A stretch of DNA of 64,000 nucleotides from an uncultured Verrucomicrobiota bacterium (GCA_903838675.1 CAILZI010000051.1:1-64000); one strand, 5' to 3'. Shown: positions 20,724 through 33,297, numbered from the stretch's first letter. Notes: generated by a model from the sequence alone, not told the origin. A program made the numbers and translations.

Positions 20724-23177
20724 ATGCGTTTGATGACCATGCTCCGCATTTTTCTGCCACTTGCCTTTGTCACCCTTACCTTCGCTGAATCGCCCTCCAA
20801 AGGTCCTTCGGCCCAGCAACTGCCTGGCAACGGGACGTTGTTCAACGGCTGGAAGCTCTCACCGGCCGGCAGCCAGGTGGCGCTGCCCGGCGACATGCCG
20901 CTGAAGATGATCATGGCCCCCGATGGCAAGGCGGTGATCGCAGTATGCGCGGGTTACAACAGTCCGGGCATCGCGGTGCTCAGTGTGGCGGAGCAGAAGC
21001 AAACGCAGTTCATTCCCATTCCGCACACCTGGAGTGGAATGGCGTTTGACCGGGAGGGCCGGCGGTTGTTTGTCAGCGGCGGAGCCTCGGGCGAGGTGCA
21101 TGTATTCAAATACGAAGATGGCGTGCTCGCTCCTTTGAATTCAGTCAAGATCGCTAAGGAGGGGGCGCCCAAATTTGTGGCAGGCATCGCGGTGCATCCA
21201 GGGGACGGCAGGCTGTATGTCTGCAACGAGGCGAATCATGAGCTGTGGGTTTTGAATGCCGAGACGCTGGCGGTGGAGCAGACCTTGGCCGTGGGCCAGC
21301 ATCCGCACTCATGCCAGTTCGGGGCGGACAAACGCCATCTGTATGTGAGCAACTGGGGCGCGCGCAGCGTGTCTGTGGTGGACACGACCAGCGGAAAAAA
21401 ACTGCGCGATCTGAGCGTGGGGGTGCGCCCGAATGACCTGGCGCTGGCTCCGGACGGGCGGCTGTTCGTCGCCTGTGCGGGAGACAACACGGTGCATGTG
21501 ATCCAAACACGCGCGCTGGAAAAGAAAGGCGAAGACGCGGACTCCTCGCGCCGGCTGTGGGACGGTACGCGGGAGATCATCTCGGCATCCCTGTACCCCC
21601 AGTCGCCAGAAGGCAGCACACCAGACGCCTTGGCGGTGTCTCCTGATGGCAGGACGTTGTTTGTCGCCAATGCGGACAACAATTGCGTGATGGTGGTGAA
21701 CATCGGCGACTCCCTCAATGAACCCGGTGAGAAGTATGCGGAAAAAATCAGCACGGTGGAAGGCTTCATCCCTGTGGGCTGGTATCCCACCTCGCTCGCG
21801 GTAAGCCCTGACGGCGGGACGCTGCTTGTCGGCAATGGCAAGGGGGTCAGTGCAAATCCAGACCCCAGCAGAGACGGCGAGCTCAAGCCAGGAGCAAAGC
21901 AGAAGGCGATCCATCCAGGACGCACCCTGGACGGCAGCGTCAGCTTCATCGCCAAACCCGATGACAAACAGATGACCAGCTTCACCGCTCAGGTGAGGAA
22001 GAACTCGCCCTACACCCCGGAGATGCTGCGTGCGGCGCAGAAGCCGAACGACTGCGTCATTCCGGACAAAGTGGGCGCTCCATGCCCCATCAAGTATGTG
22101 CTATACATCATCAAGGAAAACCGCACCTATGACCAGGTGCTCGGAGACATGAAGGATGCCAAGGGCAAGCCGATCGGCAATGGCGACCCCAGCATCACGC
22201 TCTACGGCGAGGACGTCACACCGAACCAGCATCAGCTCTCGCGTGACTATGTGCTGCTCGACAATCTCTACTGCAACGGCGAGGTCAGCGTGGACGGTCA
22301 CAGCTGGTGTGATGCTGCCATGGCCACAGACTGGAACCAGCGCTCATGGACGCTGAGCTACTCCTCCCGCAAAGACAAACTCCCCGGCAATGACGAACTC
22401 GAAACACCCACGGCGGGCTACCTGTGGGACCAGTGCAAACGCGCCGGCGTCAGCTTCAAAACCTATGGCGAAGGCGCGCAGCGGGTGCCCAGCATCAACC
22501 GCGGCAAGTGGAGCGAGCCGCGCGACATGGACAAGTGCCAGCACTGGATTGATGACCTGCACGAGGCTGAGAAGACCGGTGAGCTGCCGCGCTTCACCAT
22601 CATGGCGCTCGGCGAGAACCACACCAAAGGGACCACTCCCGGCGCCCACACGCCCGCTGCCTGTGTTGGCAGCAATGATCTGGCCTTTGGCAAGATCATC
22701 GCTGCAGCCACGCGGTCCAAGTTCTGGAAGCAGATGGCCATCTTTGTCATCGAAGACGATGCGCAGAACGGCCCCGACCATGTGGATGCGCACCGCACCA
22801 TTGGCTCCGTGATCAGTCCGTGGGTGAAACAGCACAGCATCGACCACACGCTCTACACCACCGCCAGCATGATCCGCACCATGGAGCTCATCCTCGGCCT
22901 GCCGCCCATGACGCAGTACGATGCCGGAGCCACACCGATGTTCCGGTGCTTCACCAATGAACCCAGCCTCAGCCAATACACTGAGAAGCAGCCCAAGGTG
23001 GACCTGCTGGCGAAAAACACCGCCGCTTCTCCTGGTGCCAAAGCCAGTGCGATGATGGACTTTGACGAATACGTCGAGGCCCCCGAGGACGCCCTGAACC
23101 GCATCCTCTGGACCGAGGCCAAAGGCCCGAATGTACCGTATCCAGCGCCGATTCACCGCGTGCTCTTCACCGAGTGA
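20724..23177 (+). CDS. Secreted YncE-like beta-propeller fused to phosphoesterase (alkaline-phosphatase-like) domain
   Basis: About 817 residues from the ATG at 20724; this start gives a clean signal peptide (MRLMTMLRIFLPLAFVTLTFAES). The N-terminal half (to about residue 420) contains YncE/WD40-like repeats such as GMAFDREGRRLFVSGG, GIAVHPGDGRLYVCN, LALAPDGRLFVACAG, LAVSPDGRTLFVANADNN and LAVSPDGGTLLVGNG. The second half carries the phosphoesterase signatures YIIKENRTYDQVLGDM, GENHTKG and IEDDAQNGPDHVDAHR, typical of phospholipase C/acid phosphatase-like enzymes. Fusions of this type are known in Bacteroidetes, Acidobacteria and Verrucomicrobia. It is probably periplasmic. Substrate unknown. 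Confidence 0.88.
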   Translation: MRLMTMLRIFLPLAFVTLTFAESPSKGPSAQQLPGNGTLFNGWKLSPAGSQVALPGDMPLKMIMAPDGKAVIAVCAGYNSPGIAVLSVAEQKQTQFIPIPHTWSGMAFDREGRRLFVSGGASGEVHVFKYEDGVLAPLNSVKIAKEGAPKFVAGIAVHPGDGRLYVCNEANHELWVLNAETLAVEQTLAVGQHPHSCQFGADKRHLYVSNWGARSVSVVDTTSGKKLRDLSVGVRPNDLALAPDGRLFVACAGDNTVHVIQTRALEKKGEDADSSRRLWDGTREIISASLYPQSPEGSTPDALAVSPDGRTLFVANADNNCVMVVNIGDSLNEPGEKYAEKISTVEGFIPVGWYPTSLAVSPDGGTLLVGNGKGVSANPDPSRDGELKPGAKQKAIHPGRTLDGSVSFIAKPDDKQMTSFTAQVRKNSPYTPEMLRAAQKPNDCVIPDKVGAPCPIKYVLYIIKENRTYDQVLGDMKDAKGKPIGNGDPSITLYGEDVTPNQHQLSRDYVLLDNLYCNGEVSVDGHSWCDAAMATDWNQRSWTLSYSSRKDKLPGNDELETPTAGYLWDQCKRAGVSFKTYGEGAQRVPSINRGKWSEPRDMDKCQHWIDDLHEAEKTGELPRFTIMALGENHTKGTTPGAHTPAACVGSNDLAFGKIIAAATRSKFWKQMAIFVIEDDAQNGPDHVDAHRTIGSVISPWVKQHSIDHTLYTTASMIRTMELILGLPPMTQYDAGATPMFRCFTNEPSLSQYTEKQPKVDLLAKNTAASPGAKASAMMDFDEYVEAPEDALNRILWTEAKGPNVPYPAPIHRVLFTE

Positions 23178-23202
23178 GGAGGCGCGGTGTCTGGCGCAGA
23201 GA

Positions 23203-24135
23203 TTAGTGCACGCCGTGGTCGGCGAGGTAGCGCTCGGCTTCGAGAGCTGCGGCGCAGCCCTGGCCGGCGGCGGTGATGGCCTGACGATAGACGTGATCGG
23301 CCACGTCACCGGCGGCGAAGAGGCCCTCGGTCTTGGTGCGGGTGCCTTCAGTCTGCAGGATGTAGCCGCCTTCGTCGGTGTCGACAAGGTCGCCGAGGAA
23401 CTGGCCGTTCGGCACGTGGCCGATGGCGACGAAGACGCACTTCAGCTCCAGCTCGCTCTTTTCGCCGGTGACGAGGTTTTCGAGAGTCACGGCGCGCATT
23501 TCGCCTTTCTCGTCGGTGAGGTATTCAGCGACGGTCGAATTCCAGACCGGCTTGATCTTCGGATTGGCCAGAGCGCGGTCGGCCATGATCTTGGAGGCAC
23601 GCAGGGAGTCGCGGCGATGGATCAAATAAACGGTGCTGGCGAATTTGGTGAGGAATCCGGCCTCTTCACAGGCGCTGTCGCCACCGCCGATGACGCAGAC
23701 GGGGACGTTGCGGTAGAAAGCGCCGTCGCAGGTGGCGCAGCTCGTCAAACCACGGCCGATGAGGCTTTTTTCATTGGGCAGGCCGAGATGCTTGGGGGAG
23801 GCACCCGTGGCAACGATCACCGTGTGGGATTCATAGATGGTACCACCCTCAGTGTGCACTTCGAAGTGGCCGGCGGCGGTCTTTTTGACGCTGCTGACGA
23901 GGGAGTACTCGATGCGTGCGCCAAACTTTTCCGCCTGCGTCTGCATGTTCATCATCAGCTCGGGGCCCATGATGCCATTGGGGAAACCGGGGAAGTTCTC
24001 GACTTCCGTGGTCGTGGTGAGCTGGCCGCCGGGCATGTTGCCGGAAAGGATCAGAGGCTTCAGGTTGGCGCGGCCGGTGTAGATGGCTGCGGTGTAGCCG
24101 GCGCAGCCGGTGCCGATGATGATGACGTTTTCCAT
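23203..24135 (-). CDS. trxB: Thioredoxin-disulfide reductase
   Basis: FAD enzyme reducing thioredoxin with NADPH. From the ATG at 24135 the product is 310 residues, the normal TrxB length; the open frame extends 76 codons upstream but that stretch has no family similarity. Visible motifs are the FAD-binding IIIGTGCAGYTAAIY at the N-terminus, the redox centre SCATCDG (Cys133, Cys136), the NADPH site GGGDSACEEA and the C-terminal GLFAAGDVADHVYRQ. It converges with the upstream phosphoesterase gene and diverges from the MFS gene across a palindromic element. Confidence 0.96.
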   Translation of the reverse strand: MENVIIIGTGCAGYTAAIYTGRANLKPLILSGNMPGGQLTTTTEVENFPGFPNGIMGPELMMNMQTQAEKFGARIEYSLVSSVKKTAAGHFEVHTEGGTIYESHTVIVATGASPKHLGLPNEKSLIGRGLTSCATCDGAFYRNVPVCVIGGGDSACEEAGFLTKFASTVYLIHRRDSLRASKIMADRALANPKIKPVWNSTVAEYLTDEKGEMRAVTLENLVTGEKSELELKCVFVAIGHVPNGQFLGDLVDTDEGGYILQTEGTRTKTEGLFAAGDVADHVYRQAITAAGQGCAAALEAERYLADHGVH

Positions 24136-24249
24136 GAGAAAGAGAGGTTGGTAGGGGAGGGAGAAAGGTCGCGGAAGATGGAAAGGTGGGCCCGGGGTGC
24201 AACCTTCGCTTTTTGCAGACTCGTTGTTGGAGTTTCCCGCCTCCCGGCT

Positions 24250-24417
24250 TAGACCTGATCTCAAAAACCTTGTCACATTGCCCGGCGGCGGAGCGTCCCC
24301 ATTGGCGGCGTTGGTCGCTTGCCTGTTGTTTTCAAACAGCAGGCGGCGCTCCCGCCTTGCCACTGGGGACGCTGCGCTCGCCGGATCAAAATGACAATCT
24401 TTTTGAGAGCAGGTCTA
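24250..24417. repeat. 168-bp imperfect palindrome (MITE- or REP-like element)
   Basis: The left arm (24250-24300, beginning TAGACCTGATCTCAAAAAC) and the right arm (24365-24417, ending GAGAGCAGGTCTA) are inverted copies with about 80% identity over some 50 bp. The centre (24301-24364) holds a second inverted pair around GCCTGTTGTTTTCAAACAGCAGGC. No ORF is inside. It lies in the divergent trxB/MFS intergenic region. The shape fits a small non-autonomous mobile element or a large REP-type hairpin. No target duplication was identified with certainty. Confidence 0.7.
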
Positions 24418-24435
24418 TTTCAAAAATAAACAACG

Positions 24436-25641
24436 ATGTCCAACCCCGCCCCGGATGCCAAAGCCAGCCGCAAATCGCTGGCGACGCTGTTTTTCTGCAC
24501 GGCGATGCCCATGGGGATGTGGAGTGTGCCGCTGGCGAACGTGTTCAATGCGCATGGTCGCGGGCACCTCGTGCCGTGGGTGTTTGCCACCACCGCCATT
24601 GCAGCGTTCATTTCGCCTTTGTTCGTGGGAGCACTGGCGGATCAGAAGCACTCGCCGGTGCTGCTGCTGCGCTGGCTGGCGGCGGCGACGAGCATTGCCC
24701 TGTTCATCACCTGCGGGTCCCTGGAGTGGGGCTGGAGTGATGTGATGGTCTTGATCTGTGCGCAGGTGCACACCCTGGTGGCCACGCCGGTGTGGAGCCT
24801 GACGAGCAGCATTGTTTTCTCCCAGTTGCATGACACCAAGCAGCAGTTTGGACCGCTGCGTGCCTGCGCCACGGCGGGCTGGATGGTCGGCTGCTGGATC
24901 GTGAGTTTTGTGCTGCGGGCTGATGCCTCGCTGGTGGCGGGTATCACGGCTGCGGGCTTGTGGCTGGTGGTGATGACCCTGACCTGGCGGCTGCCGATGA
25001 TTCCGCCCGGCGAAATCGTGCAGCACCGCACCTGGAAACAGATCCTCGGCCTGGATGCCCTCGGACTGCTGATCCACCGCGATCATCGTGTCGTCTTCCT
25101 GACGGCGGCCTTGTACTGCATCCCGCTGGCGGCGTTCTACCCGTACACCTCGCGTCAGTTGCACGATCTCGGGGTGCAGCACATCTCCGCGGTCATATCG
25201 CTTGGTCAGACGACTGAGGTGCTGGTCATGCTCTTGCTGGCGGGAGTGATGGCACGTTTTCGGCTGAAATGGGTCTTCCTTTCGGGCATCGCGATATGTG
25301 TCGTCCGCTATTCCTTCAACACGTTCAACACGCTGCCCACCGTGATGTTTGGCACCTTCCTGCACGGCTTTGCCTACACGCTCTATTTCATCACCACCCA
25401 GATCTACCTGGAAGAACGCATTGATCCGAAATGGCGGGTGCGTGCGCAGGCGCTGCTGGCCATGCTGATGGGAGGGGTGGGCAATCTGATCGGCTATCTC
25501 GGTGGCGGCTGGTGGTATGCAGCCTGCACGCAGAACCAAATCACCAACTGGCCCCGCTTCTGGTGGGGAGAGACGGCGCTGACCGCCGCGGTCTGTATGT
25601 TCTTCGCCCTCGCGTATCGAGGGCGGGTGAGGAATGAGTGA
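24436..25641 (+). CDS. MFS transporter of the nucleoside:H+ symporter (NupG-like) type
   Basis: The 401-residue integral membrane protein has about 12 hydrophobic segments. The N-terminus (MWSVPLANVFNAHGRG, TTAIAAFISPLFVGALADQ) and the motif GVMARFRLKWVFLSGIAICVVRY resemble Nuc_H_symport members such as NupG and XapB. Typical cargo is nucleosides driven by proton symport, but substrate choice here is unproven. The start at 24436 lies 18 bp beyond the palindromic element, so its promoter probably lies in or next to that element. The stop is 3 bp from the convergent M3 peptidase stop. Confidence 0.82.
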   Translation: MSNPAPDAKASRKSLATLFFCTAMPMGMWSVPLANVFNAHGRGHLVPWVFATTAIAAFISPLFVGALADQKHSPVLLLRWLAAATSIALFITCGSLEWGWSDVMVLICAQVHTLVATPVWSLTSSIVFSQLHDTKQQFGPLRACATAGWMVGCWIVSFVLRADASLVAGITAAGLWLVVMTLTWRLPMIPPGEIVQHRTWKQILGLDALGLLIHRDHRVVFLTAALYCIPLAAFYPYTSRQLHDLGVQHISAVISLGQTTEVLVMLLLAGVMARFRLKWVFLSGIAICVVRYSFNTFNTLPTVMFGTFLHGFAYTLYFITTQIYLEERIDPKWRVRAQALLAMLMGGVGNLIGYLGGGWWYAACTQNQITNWPRFWWGETALTAAVCMFFALAYRGRVRNE

Positions 25642-25644
25642 GGA

Positions 25645-27768
25645 TCAAGCCAGTCCGGCGCGTACGAGCAGCGCCATGGCATCGGGATCGCGGCCCATGA
25701 AGTTCTGGAAGAGTTTCGCGGGGTCTTCGGAGTTGCCCTTGCTCAGGATCGTGTCGCGGAACTCGCGGCCCACGGTGGGATTGAGCACGCCTTCCTGCTG
25801 GAAGCGGGTGAAGGCATCGGCATCCAGCACTTCGGCCCACTTGTAGCTGTAGTAGCCGGCGGCGTAACCGACGGGGCTGCTGAAGAGGTGGCCGAAGCGA
25901 CGCGCCATCGTCGGCTGCTCGGTTTTAAGCTCCATGATGTAGCCTTTGAGAATGGAGCGGGCGAGCTTGTCGAGGTCTGCACCTTCATCCGTGGCGTGGT
26001 GCATGTGCAGTTCGAGATCGAGCTTGCCGAAAGCGAGCTGACGCATGATGTCGCTGCCGCTGCGGTAGTTCTTGGCGGCCAGCAGTTTTTTGAAGAGACG
26101 CGGGGGAATGGTTTCACCGGTTTCATGATGGCGGGCGAAGAGATCGAGGCTCTCACGCTCCCAGCAGAAGTTTTCCATGAGCTGCGAGGGCAGTTCCACG
26201 AAGTCCCAGTAAACACTCACCCCATTGAGCGAAGGGATTTCCACGTTGCCGCAGAGCTGGTGCAGCAAATGGCCGAATTCATGGAAGACGGTGGTGACTT
26301 CATCATGCGTGAGCAGCGCGGGCTTGCCATCGACGGGCGGCGTCATGTTGCCGCAAATGAGGCCCAGGTGCAGGCGGCGGTCGCGCTCGCCGCTGGGAGG
26401 CACGCCCATCCTGAGATAATTCATCCAGGCGCCACCACGCTTGGAGTCGCGCGGATGCCAGTCGGCGTAGAAGGAGCCGATGTGCACGTCTTTTTCATTG
26501 CGCACTTCATAGAACTTCACTTCCGGGTGCCAGACCTCCACGGGGCCTGCTTTGCCGGGCAAGGGACTGACGTTGGCCGGTGCTTCTTTGCCGGGCTCGA
26601 CGTAAACGACCTCGCGGCTGACGATGCTGAGGTCGAAGACCTTCTCCGCCAGCTGGAACATGCCGTTGAGCACTTTGTCGATGGGGAAGAAGGGGCGCAG
26701 TTCCTCTTCATCAAAATCGTACTTAGATTTGCGCTGGCGTTCGCTCCAGAAGGCGACTTCCCAAGGCTGGAACAGATCGACGGTCTGGTGGGCGTTGTCG
26801 GCGCGGAACTCCTGAAGTTCGATGGTTTCGCGCTGAAAGGCATCGTGCACCCGCCCATAGAGGTCCGTGATGAAGCGGAGGGCGCTCTGGCCGTTCTTGG
26901 CCATGCGATGATGCAGCACATGATCGGCGAAGTTTGCCTTGCCCATGATCTGCGCCTTCTCGTGGCGCAGGCGGAGGATGTTCCAGACGAGCTCGGTGTT
27001 GTCATGTTCGCCACCGCGTCCGATGCTGCATGAACCTTCCCAGACCTGACGGCGGATGCCTTCGTCTTCGAGGTATTCCATGACCGGAATCATCGAAGGG
27101 GCCTTCAGCGTGAAGCGATAGACCGGGTGCTCTGGCGTGCCGAGGTTTTTTGCCAGCGCATCCGCCTTGGCGGCGTCGATGGCGGTCTGCGGGAGCCCCT
27201 TGAGACGATCCACGTCTTCGATGAGCAGCACCCATTTGTTCGTCGAATCGAGCACGTTCTCGGAATACTTCTGCGTGAACTTGGAGAGCTCGGCTTCGAT
27301 TTCCTCGACGCGCTTCTTTTTGTCCGGCGGCAGGTCGGCACCGGCCTCGATGAAGCCTTCCATGGCTTCCTGCAGGGCGCGTTTGCGCACGGGCGTGAGC
27401 TGTTTTGCCTCGTCGGTCTTGCTGTAGGTGACAAACAGGTCCCAGAGATGCTCGTTGAGCGGGATCTTGGCGAAGAAGGAGCTGACTTCCGACAGCATCT
27501 TGTTGTGCGCCTCACGCAGGGCGGGGGAGTTGCACAGTGAATCGAGGTGCGTCACGAGACCCCAGGCTTCATTCAGTTCACGGGTGCATTCGTCGAGACC
27601 GAGCACGACGGAATCAAAGTTCATCAGTTTGCCGCGATCCTGATCAATGACCGCATCCAGATTCGCCTGCGCTTTTTCAAGGGCGGAGCGGATGTCGGCT
27701 TCGATGTGTTCGGGGGTCAGTGTGGACCAGCGGATGTGAAAGTCCTGGGTGAGGAAAGGTGCTGCCAT
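25645..27768 (-). CDS. M3-family zinc metallopeptidase (oligopeptidase A / dipeptidyl carboxypeptidase type)
   Basis: Cytosolic oligopeptidase of about 707 residues from the ATG at 27768 (MAAPFLTQDFHIRW); 25 more codons are open upstream but look non-coding. The zinc motif HEFGH (His496 to His500) is followed by LLHQLCG and by the conserved WDFVELPSQLMENF, with the M3 signature GYAAGYYSYKWAEVLDADAF near the C-terminus. These enzymes degrade short peptides such as cleaved signal peptides. Sequence alone does not separate OpdA (prlC) from Dcp. It is divergent from gcvT, with 136 bp between starts. Confidence 0.93.
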   Translation of the reverse strand: MAAPFLTQDFHIRWSTLTPEHIEADIRSALEKAQANLDAVIDQDRGKLMNFDSVVLGLDECTRELNEAWGLVTHLDSLCNSPALREAHNKMLSEVSSFFAKIPLNEHLWDLFVTYSKTDEAKQLTPVRKRALQEAMEGFIEAGADLPPDKKKRVEEIEAELSKFTQKYSENVLDSTNKWVLLIEDVDRLKGLPQTAIDAAKADALAKNLGTPEHPVYRFTLKAPSMIPVMEYLEDEGIRRQVWEGSCSIGRGGEHDNTELVWNILRLRHEKAQIMGKANFADHVLHHRMAKNGQSALRFITDLYGRVHDAFQRETIELQEFRADNAHQTVDLFQPWEVAFWSERQRKSKYDFDEEELRPFFPIDKVLNGMFQLAEKVFDLSIVSREVVYVEPGKEAPANVSPLPGKAGPVEVWHPEVKFYEVRNEKDVHIGSFYADWHPRDSKRGGAWMNYLRMGVPPSGERDRRLHLGLICGNMTPPVDGKPALLTHDEVTTVFHEFGHLLHQLCGNVEIPSLNGVSVYWDFVELPSQLMENFCWERESLDLFARHHETGETIPPRLFKKLLAAKNYRSGSDIMRQLAFGKLDLELHMHHATDEGADLDKLARSILKGYIMELKTEQPTMARRFGHLFSSPVGYAAGYYSYKWAEVLDADAFTRFQQEGVLNPTVGREFRDTILSKGNSEDPAKLFQNFMGRDPDAMALLVRAGLA

Positions 27769-27904
27769 GGTTGGGGCTTTTTTTTGGCGGGCGGAAGGGG
27801 GGGACGAAAATATGGAACGAATACGGGGGGCTGCAAATGACATTGCCAGCTTGATCTTTGCTCAAAACGCCGTGCGAATTGACAAAGTCCCCGCGCTTCA
27901 CAAC

Positions 27905-29029
27905 ATGCGCGCCGTGTCCGATCCCGCCCCCCTTCGCCGAACTCCCCTCCACGCCGTGCATGTGGAAATGGGCGCACGCATGGTGCCCTTTGCCGGCTGG
28001 GACATGCCGGTGCAGTACACCGGGATCGTCGACGAGCACAAAGCTGTGCGGCAGAGCGTGGGTGTGTTCGACATCTCGCACATGGGGCAGTTCATCGTGA
28101 GCGGCCCTGGTGCCGAAGCCTTTCTGAACCGGGTGCTGACAAACAACATTACGAAACTGCAGCCAGGCCAGGGGCAGTACACCCTGCTGCTGAACGGACT
28201 TGGCGGCGTGATTGACGACCTGATCGCCTACCGCACCAGCGAGCGTGAATTTTACCTCGTCGTGAATGCTTCGCGCATTGATGCAGACTGGGCTCATCTT
28301 GAAACCCAGCTCAACAAGGATGATCAGGTTATGATGGCCAACGCGAGTGATTTCACCGCCGGTCTGGCCATCCAGGGCCCCAAGGCACGCGAAGTGGCGG
28401 CGGCGGTCTTTGGGAATGGTACATCCTTTCCCGAGCACAACACCATCCTCGTCACCATGACCGACAACGGGCCGATGTGGCTCTGCGGGACCGGCTACAC
28501 TGGGGAGGAAGGTTTCGAGTTTTTCATGCCCATGGAGTCCGCTGAGGGGTGGTTCCGCAAAATTGTGGATGCCGTGAAGGCTGCCGGTGGCATGCCCTGC
28601 GGGCTCGGAGCCCGTGACACGCTGCGTCTAGAGATGGGCTATCCGCTGAATGGCAACGATCTTTCAGAAGGGCGCACACCGCTGCAGGCTGGGCTCGGCT
28701 TCTTTGTGGATCTGGACAAAGGAGACTTCACTGGTCGTGAGGCGCTGGTGGCGCAAAAGGCCGCCGGACTGCCCGACAAACTGGCCGCCTTCCGCATGAC
28801 CGGCGCGGCACCGCCACCACGGCCGCATTACCCCGTGGCATTTGACGGGCTGATCATCGGCGAGGTGTGCAGCGGCACGCAGTCTCCCAGCCTTGGAGCG
28901 GGCATCGGCATGGCCTATGTGCCGCTGAGCGCCGCCACGATCGGCAGCACGCTTGAAATCGAAATCCGCGGGCGTCGTTTCCCGGCGGAAGTGGTGAAAA
29001 AGCCGTTTTATCGCAAACCCGCAGTCTAA
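27905..29029 (+). CDS. gcvT: Glycine cleavage system T protein (aminomethyltransferase)
   Basis: This protein transfers the methylene group of the lipoyl-bound aminomethyl to tetrahydrofolate, releasing ammonia. From the ATG at 27905 it is 374 residues and begins with the family's RRTPLHAVHVEMGARMVPFAGWDMPVQY and then FDISHMGQF. Later motifs are LAIQGPKAR, GTGYTGEEGFE and GARDTLRLEMGYPLNGNDL (folate-binding region). Fifty-two further upstream codons are open but carry no family similarity and overlap the divergent M3 gene start. No glycine riboswitch was recognised in the 136-bp upstream gap. It is first in the gcvT-gcvH-X-gcvP cluster. Confidence 0.96.
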   Translation: MRAVSDPAPLRRTPLHAVHVEMGARMVPFAGWDMPVQYTGIVDEHKAVRQSVGVFDISHMGQFIVSGPGAEAFLNRVLTNNITKLQPGQGQYTLLLNGLGGVIDDLIAYRTSEREFYLVVNASRIDADWAHLETQLNKDDQVMMANASDFTAGLAIQGPKAREVAAAVFGNGTSFPEHNTILVTMTDNGPMWLCGTGYTGEEGFEFFMPMESAEGWFRKIVDAVKAAGGMPCGLGARDTLRLEMGYPLNGNDLSEGRTPLQAGLGFFVDLDKGDFTGREALVAQKAAGLPDKLAAFRMTGAAPPPRPHYPVAFDGLIIGEVCSGTQSPSLGAGIGMAYVPLSAATIGSTLEIEIRGRRFPAEVVKKPFYRKPAV

Positions 29030-29047
29030 TTTCCAACCGACTTCCTC

Positions 29048-29428
29048 ATGAGCAACGTCCCTGAACAACTCCGCTACCGCGATTCTCACGAATGGATCGA
29101 TCCCACCCAAAGCCCGTCTCCTGCCGGCATCACGGATCATGCGCAAGCGGAGCTGACTGACGTGGTTTTTGTGGACCCTCCCAAAGTGGGCACGCAGGTC
29201 AGTGCAGGACAGCAGGTCTGCGTAATCGAGTCGGTCAAAGCAGCGAGTGACATCTACGCACCGGTGGCCGGAGAGATTGTGGCCATCAATGAGGCGCTGA
29301 CTGGTGATCCGGGTCTCCTCAATCGTGATCCCTATTCCGGCGGCTGGATTTTCAAAATCAATCCCTCGAATCCTGCGGAATTTGAAGCGCTGATGGACGC
29401 TGCCGCCTACGGCAAGCACATCGCCTGA
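29048..29428 (+). CDS. gcvH: Glycine cleavage system H protein
   Basis: Lipoyl carrier that shuttles the aminomethyl intermediate between P, T and L proteins. The 126-residue product has the typical N-terminus ([10 protein letters not shown]), [19 protein letters not shown], and the lipoylation site ESVKAASD with Lys64. It starts 18 bp after gcvT and is surely co-transcribed with it. Confidence 0.97.
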   Translation: MSNVPEQLRYRDSHEWIDPTQSPSPAGITDHAQAELTDVVFVDPPKVGTQVSAGQQVCVIESVKAASDIYAPVAGEIVAINEALTGDPGLLNRDPYSGGWIFKINPSNPAEFEALMDAAAYGKHIA

Positions 29429-29511
29429 GCCAGGTGCAGTTTTGAGCGGTTGACGCGCCTTTTTTGACTGCGAAAAGTGACAGATTCGTTACTCGCACGG
29501 ACTTTTGACCC

Positions 29512-30336
29512 ATGCCCCCCGAAGCATCCTCATCCATTGCCACAGTTCCGGCTGGCTTTCAGCTCAAGCCGATTGATGCCTATCACCGCCGTCACCGGAC
29601 ATTCCCAGCCAGCGGCTGGATGGAGCGCTTCACCAACCGCGTGCAGGATCTCGTCGAGGCGGTCATTGCACATTGTTCCATTCACGGCGATCCGCCGATC
29701 TATGACTCGCGGCACTTCCCCTGGGTCAAGGATGTCGAGGCGGACTGGCGGAAGGTGCGCGCCGAACTCGACGCGGTGATGAAATACCGCGATGCGATGC
29801 CCAGCTTTCAGGACATCGTGAAGGAAGTCGGCATGATCCAGGGAGATGACCAATGGAAGACCTTCTTTCTCAAAGGGGTCGGACTGGACTGCGAGGAAAA
29901 CGCCCGCCACTGCCCGGAAACCATGAATGTGCTGGCCAAGATTCCAGGCTGTACGACCGGCTTCTTCTCCATCCTTTCGCCGAACAAGCACATCCCGGAG
30001 CACCGTGGCCCTTTCGCGGGTGTGCTGCGCATGCATCTCGGACTGATGGTGCCGGAGCCGCGCCAGCAGTGCCGCATCCGCATCGCCGACCAGGTCTATT
30101 CCTGGCAGGAGGGCAGCGCGGTTATCTTTGACGACACTTATAATCATGAAGTCTGGAACGACACCGATGGCTACCGTGTGGTGCTCTTTGTGGATTTCGA
30201 GCGCCCGCTGCGCGCACCGTTTAAGTTCATCAACCACATGCTTTTGAACCTGGCCGCGCTGGCACCTTTTTTGCGCGAGGCCAAGGGCAAGCAAAAGGCT
30301 TCCGAGAAAAAGTTCTGGGCGTTGTTTGGCAAGTGA
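29512..30336 (+). CDS. Aspartyl/asparaginyl beta-hydroxylase (LpxO-like) domain protein
   Basis: The 274-residue protein belongs to the Fe(II)/2-oxoglutarate Asp_Arg_Hydrox family: HIPEHRGPFAGVLRMHLGL gives metal ligand His164 and the downstream basic residues, and VIFDDTYNHEVWN gives ligand His212; Arg222 in GYRVVLFVDF fits 2-oxoglutarate binding. Relatives hydroxylate Asp/Asn in EGF-like domains or the acyl chain of lipid A (LpxO). There is no clear signal peptide; hydrophobic segments near the C-terminus (FINHMLLNLAALAPFL) may touch the membrane. It sits between gcvH (83 bp upstream) and gcvP (54 bp downstream), an unusual place. Substrate unknown. Confidence 0.87.
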   Translation: MPPEASSSIATVPAGFQLKPIDAYHRRHRTFPASGWMERFTNRVQDLVEAVIAHCSIHGDPPIYDSRHFPWVKDVEADWRKVRAELDAVMKYRDAMPSFQDIVKEVGMIQGDDQWKTFFLKGVGLDCEENARHCPETMNVLAKIPGCTTGFFSILSPNKHIPEHRGPFAGVLRMHLGLMVPEPRQQCRIRIADQVYSWQEGSAVIFDDTYNHEVWNDTDGYRVVLFVDFERPLRAPFKFINHMLLNLAALAPFLREAKGKQKASEKKFWALFGK

Positions 30337-30390
30337 CACCGGCCTCTGGCTAGATACCGTGGCGGCCTCCCCAAAACCGCTCTGATTTCG

Positions 30391-33219
<2,829 letters not shown>

Positions 33220-33297
33220 GGACCGCAGGAACGTTTCAGCGCGCATGAAAGTGCTCCTGTGACTCGACTTTGGCGCGTTTGCGGCGATAACAGCCGC

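Noticed and set aside
27769..27904. Glycine riboswitch upstream of gcvT
   Set aside because: The 136-bp gap shows none of the conserved aptamer core segments.
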